A stretch of DNA of 64,000 nt from Trichobilharzia regenti (Eukaryota > Platyhelminthes > Trematoda > Strigeidida > Schistosomatidae): the NCBI GenBank assembly GCA_944472135.2, contig OX235264.1, positions 118,573,809-118,637,808 on the forward strand, written 5' to 3'. This document shows, piece after piece, positions 47,601-59,600 of the stretch (positions within the stretch are counted from its first letter, which is position 1; each line of letters opens with the position of its first letter). The position numbers and the translations under genes are program-made. The notes beneath the pieces were generated by a model. The model had not been told where the DNA came from and searched no databases. It saw only the letters and a list, made by a program, of their open reading frames with translations.

Positions 47601-50600
47601 GTTCGTAGTACTGTAACGACAGAAGACAAAAGCCAGCCAAACAGGTCGGTTATTGAAGAAATCAACAGATATTCATAGATTTTAGGTACATTATTATTAG
47701 CCTTATTATTAGCAGAGAAACAGCGTCTTTTGATTGGTTATTTTCTCTCTGAAAGTTCTTCTGTCATCTCTGTGGCCATTTATCTGAAGGTTAGACCATA
47801 TACCTTTTCGAAATGTATCCGCCCACGCTAAGTCTACTGTGATTGGTTGTTTAGCTGGTCTTTGTTCTTGTTTTTCTCATGACCAAGATATGGGACGTAA
47901 ACACTGACGAAAATTCCTGTCTACCATTTGGCTAGCACACAGCTCTCACCACAGTAGGAACTATTCAAATGCAAGATCCTTGCTAGGGAGAAATCGAAAC
48001 CTTTTTATTCCTGCTTATTAAGGATTAACTATTGTATGAAATTTCTAGAGTGCTAACAAGAAGATGTGACACGACGTTCACTATGTCGTCTGTGAGATTA
48101 AATAGTATCCATTGGAAATGGATTGCTGCTTTGCCTAGAAGTAACTTAGAATTCAACAGTTAGTACAGTATGTTCGATTTGTAATCTGACGGTACTGAGT
48201 TGGATCTCCGTAGAAATCATAAGTTTACATTTTTGAAGACTCTCTAAATGGGACGAAACGTCTGTTCACTTCCCCTTGTTTTCCACTGACTCTATAGGTG
48301 ATAAAATCCGACTCGAATTCGATATTCAGAAGGGAAACGAGTATTAATTCCCCTTTGAAGAGAGAGAACCACTGGAAAACCGGCTGTGAGTACTGGACAG
48401 CTGTTTTGTCAGCCTAGTTTTGGACTCTTCATCAGCACGCACCCTATATAAGTTTCGATAATAATAATAAGAAGAAGAAGAATAAATTCAATCAGTTGTG
48501 CTTACCGTACGGCCATCCCATAAGGAGACTGTTCTATCAGATGAACCTGTGACCAATATATTTCCATATGGTACAAATTGTACTGAATTCACAGATTTAC
48601 TATGTCCTCTTAAGATTGTACAACATGATCCACAAGAATATGAATTCATCAAACCTTTATTCATTGTTGCATACGCCAGTGTAGCATATTCAACATTCCA
48701 CAGACGTATTGTATTATCCATACCACAACTGGCTAAATAATTGCCACACCAATGCCAATTGATTGACCACACAGCACCTGCATGTTGTCTTAGCAGGCCG
48801 ATTCGTTTAGTGTTGTTTTGGCTGGATTCCTCTTCTCCAAGTTGAATTTTCCAAATCTGTGATTAGAAATAAAAAGAATTAACAGGTAACAGATTAGAGC
48901 ACGGTTTACAACTTGTTGTGATGAGCATATAGTGGTACATGAGACTATTAGTACATAAAGTGATAAGGAATTTAAGTCTGTGTGGAGATCAACAGCACTC
49001 AGTATGAAAAATAAGGTCCAGCTTTTCGACTCTAATGGGAAATCAGTGCTACTATACGGATCAGAGACTTGGTGCCGCGTCACGAAGAGCACTTCGAACA
49101 AACTACAGACCCTCATCAACAGCCGTCTTCGCTCAGTACTACTGTGATGAGAGCTGTCTGCTAGCCAAAATTGGTAGACAGCCATTTACGTCAATGTTTA
49201 TGTTCCAAAGAAGAAGAACAAAGACTTACTCAACAACCAATCACAGCAGACTTAACGTGGGCGGATACGATTCGAAGATACACGACCGGACTGTCTAAGA
49301 AGCGGCAACAAAGAGATGACAGAATAACCTTCAGCAAGAAAACAATCAATCAGAAGACGATGTTTCTCTGCTAACAATAACCCTAATAATCATGTACATA
49401 AAAATCGATAAATATCTGTTGATTTCCTCAATAAACGATCTGTTTGGCTGGCCCTTATCTTCTGTCGTTACATTACTCAAGATCAGATGGTCAGGAAAGA
49501 TCAGCAACAGGGATGGATCTCTGGTAGTGGGCGAACTAACAAACCCAGCAGGGACCAGTTGTACAACAAATGGATGTGGATTAGCCATTCTGAGAAAACA
49601 AAACATCAAGTGACATCACACGCCAGAACATCGGTCGAGTGGAACCGGAACAGGAATTGGCGGGTTGGTTGGTAGTCAGTGGGAGGGTGACATAAAGGAG
49701 GTCATGTGAAGAGGAGATGAAAGCATGTGGGCAGACGTGAAGATGGGTGAAAACGCTGTCGGAGAACCGAGAGTAATAGAGACGTGTGAGTGAATCCTTA
49801 TGTCCCTCTAGGAATTAAAGGAAACAATAATAATAATAATACGGAATTTAAAGGCTCGGTAGTGATGCTATATAACAAAGAAACATGATAAGCCTGGTGT
49901 AGGATTCTGAATAAATCTAGAATTAAGTCAGCATTAAAAACCCACCTGTGGTGAGAGCTGGCTGTTAGTCAAAATTGGTGGACAGTAACTTACGTCAATG
50001 TTTATGTCCCCAATATTAGTCGTGAGAAAAATGAGAACAAAGGCTTTGCGTAGGCAGATACAGTTAACATATAGATGATCTGATATTCAAGAAACAGCCA
50101 CAAAGAGATGCAAGGTTAACTTTCTGTGAGAAACAACCAATCAGAAGACTGTGTTCTTCTGCTAACAATAATCTTTAATATGTACATGAAAATCTATAAA
50201 TATGTGTTGATTTCCTTAATAAACGATCTGTTGCCTGGCCCTTGTCTTCTGTTGTTACAAACCGAAAAACTCACTCAGAAACATAAGTTGTTGGCTTAAG
50301 GACCTAAGAAATCCAATTAAGAAAAATCGTATACAAGTATTGGTTTATAGAGATTTGAGTGATTCGTTACAGGATTTCATCATGAGCTGACATCGGTTAG
50401 AGAACCATTGGAAAAACACATGAGAGTACCACCAGACAACCGCTTCGTCCTAGTTTGGGACTCTTCAGCAGTACACTTCAAACCCCGGTGAGTGCGTACT
50501 GATGAAGAGTCCCAAACTAGGATGAAACAGCTTTCTGGTAGTACTCCCATGTGATTTTCCAATGGTTCTCTAACCGATGTCAGCTCATGATAAAACCCTG

Positions 50601-53600
50601 TAACCAAAAAATCATATAGTTTACCAAATACCATACAATGACTGTGGGGTCAATTGAATATGTCAGTCTAGTAGATCACTGTCGATTTGGTTATCAGAAT
50701 ATGGACATCTAGTTAGAGCTAGAATGACTGACCCTAGACAAATTGACGGCTATTACAGCAAAATTCATTTGCATACATTCATACAATTTTGATTAATTTC
50801 CATGAAGAGGTTCGGATCAGTTTGCTGAACGAAACGTTCCAATTAATTATTTCAATTTCACTGAGATTTTACAAATATTATTTTTACAAATTTCTACTTT
50901 TCATTCGGCGCTCAATTATTTGGGAATTATTCGGTCAAATCTTGATCACAGTTCATATGAATTATTTTGCAATCGAATTAAATTAACAAAGAAACTCTGT
51001 AATTGGTACAGTCATCGTGTTTTCGAACTCATTTGTCTGCAACAGAATGTATATCCTAATTCCGTAGCCGTCAAGTCACCTGACAACTCCAGTAGGTCGA
51101 ATAAAGCAGCTCAATCTTCAGAAAGAAGACAAAGCAATAAGTTCGACAAGGCGCTTCAACTAAACTCTAATCGTAAACACCATCATTTTGAAAATACCTC
51201 TAATCATAAAATTCTAGATGCTAACAGTTTGAACAGACATGAAGGTGTGATCCGCAAGAGCAAGTGGCCAAATGCGACAGCTTGTCTTTCACGTTCTGGC
51301 TGAGCAGTTTCTTGCAGGAAAACGTCAGTCGTGGGGTCTTGGTGAAGTATGTTTCCCTCAGAGATTTGGAGAGGCGTTTACGAAGGATTTCTGCTTCAAT
51401 GTCACTTTTGAATTCTAGATTAATCAGAAGTATCTTCTTCGGACGGATTGGAATTGTTCGGAGGTTTTCTTTGATTTGAGATTCTTGTCTATGAACCTAC
51501 GCAGAAAACCGTTTTCCACCAGGGTTCCTCAGAGGTTACTCAGTTCTTCATCAGTCACTTCTTCACTGCATATCTTACGAATCCTCGAGGAAAGAGCACC
51601 TTTTAGGTTCTTCCTTCTGCTTAGGGGCACGAAGTTTTGAAAGTTGATGAATTGTCCATTTCATGTAGGCTTTTTGTATATGGACCTTTCCAGAGATCTG
51701 TTGGCGTTTCTTGTCAGATGGACGTCGAGGAGGTGGAACATTCCGTTGGACTCAGCTTCAAGAGCCTATTAATTCCAAATTGTAACTTTATTAATTTGAT
51801 TCTTGATAGGAAATTATCCTGGAACTTTATCACAAATACGCGAATGTGCAGCCTAGTTAATGACTTCGTCGAAAAGAAAATGGTGCTTTGCATGTGAGGG
51901 TAGGAGATTTTATATTCAAATGGTTAGACAAATGAATGAACTGTGGAACTTCAACACACACACACAAGTGACAGACTAACAAGTTCATGTATAGCTGAAC
52001 AATTAACTGCTTTGAACCACAAGACTGATATTAAAGCAGGTTTCGAGATTATTTATATAAGCCATCAGGGGAGCTTGATGTAATACACAGAGTCGATATC
52101 TATTCGCAAAACCTAAGCCCCCACCCATGTCTGCACAAAAACAATTTATTATTATTATCCATAACTTACCATACTAATTCTTAACTGATTAAATTACCAC
52201 TTGGGTTCAAGTCTGCCCACATGCTTTCATCTCCTCTTCACATGACCTCCTCCAAGTCACCCTTGGACGACCAACTCACCGCTTCCCTTTCAGGTTCCAC
52301 TCGAACGATGGCTTGTCTAGTGATGTCACTTGATGGTTTGTTTTATCAGCGTATGGCCAGACCATCTCCATTTATTCCTGCCTATTTCTTTCACAATCGG
52401 TTCCTGGTTGGTTCGCTCATTGCCAGAGATCCCTGTTGCTCATCTTTTCTGACCGACCGTTTGATCTTGAGTGGAGTATTGAGCAAAGACAACTGTTAAT
52501 GAAGGCCAGAAGTTTGTTTGAGATGCTTTTTATGACGCGCAGTGCAAGTCTCTGATCCGTATAGCAAGTAGCTTTGACTTCCCATTGGAGTCGAAAATCC
52601 GGATCTTATTTTTCATGCTGAGTGCTGGTGACCTCCACACAGACTTGTGAGTAATGAAAGCTTGTCTTGCTTTTCCGATCCACGCTGCTTTGATATCCTC
52701 GTCAGTTCCGCCTGTAGTTGAAACGATGCTTCCCAGGTAGGTAGATAGGTAGAGGTTGTTTCTTTCAGGTTCCTCCCATTTATGCTGAGCCATTGTTGTC
52801 TGTTGTTGTTGTTGCTGTTGGTGTTGACCAAGAATCTTCATCACCTCTGTTTTATCTATGTTCACTTGAAGTTCTATATTTGATGCTTCCTCTGCCAACT
52901 TGTTGGTTTTCACTTGCATATCTTCCAGTTTGTGGGAAATCAGGCATATATCATCGGCGGAGTCCAGATCCTCCAAGTTGTTTTGTGTGAGTCCATTTTA
53001 TGCCTGTTTCCTCGCTGCTCGTCACTGTCCGTCGCATTATCCAACCTACTGCAATCAGGAAAATCATTGGCGATAGTATACAGCCTTGTCTCACTCCCGT
53101 CCTCATTTCGAAGGCTTCCGTAAGTTTCTCGTTGTGGATTACTTGGCATACAGCATTGTCGTATAGCTGTTGGATGAGATGTATAATTGTCGATGGCACC
53201 CCGTAGTAGCGAAGTAGTTGCCAAATCACCTCTCGATCTACACTGTCTGTGGAGGGCCTTTTCAAAGTCGATGAAGTTGAGATAGAGAGGTGACTGACGG
53301 CCATCCAAAGCTTTGTTCAATGATGATCCGTAGAGTGGCGATTTGTTCAATACATGACTTCTTTCTCCTGAATCCAGCTTGTTTCGGTCGAAGTTTTTCA
53401 TCCAGGTTGGCGTGTTTGATTCTCTCCAGGATGATGCGGCTTAGTATTTTACTTGGAATAGACAGGAGCACAATTCCGCGCCAGTTTTTACATTGACTTA
53501 AATCTCCTTTCTTTGGCAGTTTGAATAAGTATCCTTCCTTCCAATCCTCGGGTACTTTGCCCTCTTTCCACACCTTCTCAAGTTGTGTCGTCATCAAGTT

Positions 53601-56600
53601 CGCTGTTGTCTCTGGGTCCATTTTCAATGCTTCAGCTGGGATTCCATCTGGTCCTGCTGCTTTTCCAGCTTTTAGCATCTTGGTTGCATTAAGGACTTCT
53701 GATTTCGTCGGGGTGTCGATGTTCACTGGTAGTTCGGCTTCCAAAATATGAGAAGGTAGAATTTTTCATTCTTGAAAACAATTACTGATTTAAAATAACA
53801 AATGGGACAAGTGAAGTAATACTGAAAACCTTTATTATAATGAATATCATATACCCAATGCCCAAATTTTTTTAAACCGTTAAACGTGAACTTGGTATGG
53901 AGATATATAATACTGGAAACAGTTCAGAATGAGAATAATAATGATAATAATCGTACTAATCAGAGAAAGGTACACGGACTAAATAAACAAAAGGAAGAAT
54001 AAATAAGTGTTTATCCCCTCTACGATCACCGTAGGATATATGTGTAAAACTTGGGTACTGTGGTAGTAAGTAATTCCGTATTACTTTGTTTATTAGATGT
54101 ATCACACAGTCAGTGAAACAGTATTATTTTTTACTGGATGATGGGATTTCGAACACAATTTATTTCTGTTCGTAATCATATTAATTATAAACACACATGA
54201 CTTCGAAACTTGAGTTTCATAGTTTTCTTTGTCCTCTCCTATTTGTCATCCTTTGGGGTAGTAGAATTTTCCAAATATCTGGGTTGACAGGTGTTGAGTC
54301 ATTCCTATTACACGTATTCTCTCTCAATTGATTCGATAAACAAAGCTTCTGTTATCAGTCTCTCCCTATACCCTGTGACATTATATTTTAAAACCATCAT
54401 CCTATTGTCTGGTTGTATATACTTGCATGTAGCGAGTGCTATAGCTGAACTATTCTCTAGATTTCTTCGGTGGCACAGTGGTTAGGACTCTCGCCGACCA
54501 TGCACATGGTCCGGGGTTCGAGCCCGCACCGACGCACACCTGATATTTATGGTCGGCCTGCAAAATTTGGGCTACCGATATCCATGCTGAAAATTCCATA
54601 CTTGTACCGAAAATACAGTGTGGAATCAAGCTGTAAATCAAAAATTAAAAAAATTAAATTAAATCTATTTCGGGTCAACAAATTTACATTTTGGTAAGTT
54701 TTCGTGCTCCGCTAGTCTCACTGACTGCCCCTGTTCTACTAGTTTGACCTATGTGTTTGACCTGACAGTCATTCCAGTAGGGTATTAGATAAACTAGATT
54801 TAATATATTAATTATTCGCATAGTAAAATTTAGAACAACACATTTAAGGGAAGGAAATGAAACACGTTTATAATGAACGTGTTTCATTTACTTTCCTTAC
54901 AATCTAACATTACGTAATCGGTTCATTTGTTTTTACTAGCCTTTATCGACTACTTCCACCTGAACAATTATTTGTTTAATCATACTGTTTTTCATTATTC
55001 GTGTTATCACAGATTGCCTCACTTTTTCATCCTTATTATTGATATGACCATTATTATTATTATTGCTATTACCAATATTATTATTACTATCATGACTAAT
55101 TGCTCAATTTATATTTACCATCGTATTATCCTATATAAAAGACACCATGATTGTTTAATTTATATAAGTATAAAACATGGGCGCTGTGGTAGAGTATATC
55201 TCCAATATATATATAAATGAAAGAAAAAAGTTGTATGAGTAACTTGATATGATTATGAATGGCAATAGTTTGTGCTCGAAACGTCATCAGTTAATATAAC
55301 TGTACAACACTGTGTGATTTATCAAAATAAAATCTTATCCATAATGATTGGTTTATATTTGAATTTTTATTTGTAAACTTATATAAACTAAACTGTTTTG
55401 TTTTAAAGGCTCCATAGGATCCTTTAACCTACAAAGCTTGTTTCTAATTAAGTGTGTGTGTGGGTTTGAATGCCAACCACTTTTATTCCTGCCTTGTTAA
55501 GAATTCTGTGTAAGGCTTCCGAGGTTCCCTCCTTGTATGGAATTACTACTAATCATTTAGATTCCTTATCGTTGGTGTCGCCATTAATATTATTATTATT
55601 ATCACTATCACTGCTATCGTTATTTATTTTATTTTTCCATTTGCTTACATATTTCCTTACTAATTTATCAGGGTAATTATTAAATTTCAAGGCTTCTTTG
55701 TATGTGTATCACTTCCTGTCTTAGATTTTCTTCGGTACTACTTAGTTTTTGTGCTCTGCAACTTAAACATTTAACCAATCCTATTTTTACTAACATAAGA
55801 TGGAATGACCGGAGTCCATCGGATCACCGTTGAAATACAGACTGTACATACTTCTTGATATATGTGTGTTGGCGTGATGCAGACAATGAGTTCCAACAGA
55901 ATATTACTCTCACATATTCCCAAAGTTCAATTCGGTATTAGAAACAAAATACAATATAATCTATTTGATGTTAGAGTCAGAATGTTATTCTCATAACTTT
56001 ATACTGTATTGGCAACAGTATACTATTTCTGTATTTCAACATTCTATTTGATGTCCTTTGATGTAAGCCAAAATCACACACGCTCAGTGACTGGTTAAAG
56101 AATATAGACTGTACATATATAAACAGCGGTTTGATCAATGAAAAATATTTACTATACAATTGGTGGATGGTGGCTAGCAGTGGAATCCAGGATAAAGCGC
56201 ATTTCGTCCTATTTGGGACTCGTCATCTTGATGTACCTGCATTTCTCAGTGAGTGACTTGGCATCTGTCAATGAAATCCACAACAGTTGGTCTAAGCCAC
56301 GTAGAAAGGTGTAGACTTCCAGGCTGGGGTCCTCGGGACGGTAAAATTCAATGGTTGGAAACAATTGGTGACATGGCTCAAAATCGTTCTCCGTGGCGCA
56401 GATGCATCCACTCCTTGTGACTTATGATCTCCAATGAAACCGTTTTGTATTTCTTTATTACTCCTTTGTCTCACACCTCTGCTCACTGTTTCTATTATGC
56501 TTTTCTTGTACTTTCTTCTCTTGCTTCGCGTGCTACACGGAATGTGGCGACTTGAACTTCCGCACATTTGTGCAAGTTCTATGTCGAAAACAGATAGACA

Positions 56601-59600
56601 GAGACAGTGAGTGATGATGTTCCCACCGAGGCTCGAACCCAGTACCCATAGTTTCAAACGCCAAAGCTGACGAGTCCCAAATAGGACGAAATGCGCATCC
56701 TCGCTGGATTCCACTGCTAGCCACCATCCACCAATTGTATACTAATTAAATACCCAGACATCGTCGAAGCATCTGCACAAGAAGCCGACAGACATGTCAA
56801 CCTGAGACCGAGCACTTCGATCCAATCAATCGACGGGAAAATCAAAAATTCAATTCAATGAAAAATATTTACATCGGTTTCAGTGTTCTGCCTTCTATTG
56901 TTACACATAAATATCTAGCCTGAATTCAAGAATGGTCAACGCCTCCTCTTTCTTTCGAACTTACGAGCGAATAAAACTCGGCAAAATTACATGAAGTCGA
57001 TAAACAATCTTAAAATCATGATCTGGATTGCTTGAGCCATAGAAGTAGAATAAAGCTTCTCACTCCCTGCTTTTTACCCTCGTAATACAACATTGAAATG
57101 TGTTTTCGTATCCACGTGGAAACCAGTAGTCAACTAAGTGCATGTAATTTTTATGTGGCTTTAGAGAATAAACTTAAAACTCTGGTCACGTTAATATGCA
57201 CCTCTTTACCCCGTTGAGCCAGTAATAAGACTCGTAAAGAGGTAAGGTTGGGCGTGAGGTGCCTACTAACTCCATCCCGTAAACGTATACACCACTGCTA
57301 CCGAAACTTCAAAGCTCTAGCTTGAAGCAACACTATGTTCCACAGGGGACATAATATCGAGATTCAACCAACCGCTAGACCAAAAATCTCGAGAAATAAA
57401 GCATTCCACATCAAATCTGAGAAAAAAATTGTTCGTCATCAAGGTCTATATATATATATATATTTTTCACAACTCACCTGAATACTGCCTTTACCATTCC
57501 CTGTGGCTAGAATTTCATCAGTAGGATGAAAATCAACCGATGATATCCAATCTGTTGTTAGTTTATACTCCATTAAACAGTCCAATTTTGGAATTTTCCA
57601 TAATTTCCATGATTTATCGTCACTAATTGAGCATAACCATGATTTGATCGGATGAATAGCCAATCTAACAAAGGTGAATTTTGTTTTTTTTCACAAAACA
57701 GAAGTTAGTTTAGCCTGGTTAATTTAACTTTTTAATTTTAAAAATGGGAATTTTTTAAAGAAATATTGAAGAAGCAAAAATGTTCTTTTTAAAAATTTAA
57801 AACATGAAGTTCCTTTTATGAATCTAGATAAAGCAATAAGAATACCTAATTTATCTGAATCGTGTATTGTATGTATTTGCGCGCAACACATTTCGAACAA
57901 TCTGATCCATCACACACAGACTGGTCACAGGAATATATATGAAATTAATAAAGAGTTGAGAAGTGAGAAAATTAACTACTCAGGTCAAGTTAAAAAGGAC
58001 ATATTGGACGTCGAAATAACAACGAAGATCACTAAACCAAATAGCAGAGGTAATAGTACATCTACCCTGGTATCTATCAAAACAAAGTTTATCAAGGAAG
58101 CTGTGATGACGAATTGTTGCTTTAAACGCATAAAGATGGTTTAAACTTTCTAATTGCCAGCTAGGGCTTCCACAAATTTTAGGATGCGCCTCAAACACGT
58201 TTTATATATAGGTTTAAGAGATCTGTTAACATCAATTCTATGTCCTGTCTCTTTATATGTTTGACAATATAGGAGCTAGGTCTCCTGTTCTTAACATAAT
58301 GGGTTCTGAAGATTCTATTTGTTTCTGGAGCCATTTACGAATATCCTCTGAAGCCAACGCTTACTTGCAGAGATCGATGAGTCCTCCCTATGTATGTCTG
58401 TCTACACGTACATTCAAATTCGTAAATACAGTGGGTTGTGACATTATTTTCGCATGTTCATAGGGCTTAGATGGATGGATATATTGGCTTCACATTCTCA
58501 ATTATTATGATATTAGCTGCATAAAAATTCGTCTTTTTAACAACAGCGTTCAGTCTTTGTCTAGTTATGAAGCTGGCAGGATGCCCCATATAGGGTAGGT
58601 AGCTTGATGAACACGTCTTTCTTAGGGGCGAGTTGTAGACTGAGTCTTGGTGTTCTGACTACCTTATATCTCCTGATGAGCTTGTCTGGATAATTGTTAT
58701 CAACCAAAGTTTATGCCACCTTTCTTTCTTCTTCATCAAGTGTGTCTGTCGTTAGTGCATATTCGTTGTGTTCTACTGAAGAGGCACTTTACTAATGCTC
58801 TCTTGTGTGTGTGTGATCAGATTGTTCGAAATGTGTTGCGCGCGCAAAGACATTACACCATTCAGAAAAATTACGTCTTCTTATTGTTTTATCTAAATAT
58901 GTTCTGATATCCTAACCGACTGGACCCAATTTGTTTAGATTAATTCTATCTTTACCCTTCCATACGTTGTGGAATATAGGCCTAGTTACCAGAGTACAAC
59001 ACCTGGCACATTTTCCGACCTGAAGTAGGCGTTTAACTTTGTCAACTAAGAGGTATTGGGACAATTTCTGGCAGTGAAAGAAGTACCAATTGAGTATATT
59101 CAACTAATTAAGGCACAAGACTTTATTAGGAGGTATCATCTAAAGTAGTGACAATCACTGGTGTCCTCCAGTATCTTCATTTTGGTTAAATTCCATCTAA
59201 GATAGAAGCTGTCTTGATTAACTCTAGAGGTTTAGAGAGTAAAGGTGAAAACAGATGGATATGTCACTGTCGAGGTCGCCCTTACTTTTACTTCATTAGG
59301 AAGTAAGTTTGGTGTATTTTGTACAAGTATTGATGAAACAGTTTGGATGTTATCGTGTATGGTTTCCTGGTGCCATCTTGATTTGCTGAATGTCCTAATT
59401 CTTAACTTTATTTGACTACTGATTATTGGGCTGTTGTCTGGAGATTTCCTAAGGAATCTTAGAAAAGGTATTCCCATTATATTTTCTCAAACTGCTACTT
59501 GACAAGAGAATACACAAACTGGTATAACTATGGGAATCATCAACATTATCTGTCTATCGCCAATGTTATACAAGCATTAGATGATTTTCCCTGCTGCTAC

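Noticed and set aside
48215..48275. Hammerhead candidate ending GGGACGAAACGTC
   Set aside because: The 3' half fits, but the 5' core reads TTGAAGA with three extra bases between it and stem I; too weak to list.
50920..51303. 127-codon plus-strand ORF that might be a host exon
   Set aside because: No splice-site context or family motif; its 3' end overlaps a PLE fragment on the other strand.
54467..54535. Functional tRNA gene
   Set aside because: A and B boxes are fine, but the sequence continues into a repeated SINE body and tail and recurs headless at 36274; a cloverleaf was not apparent.
57818..58144. 108-codon plus ORF beside SPAG16 exon
   Set aside because: It lies opposite the PLE fragment on minus and has no recognisable product.
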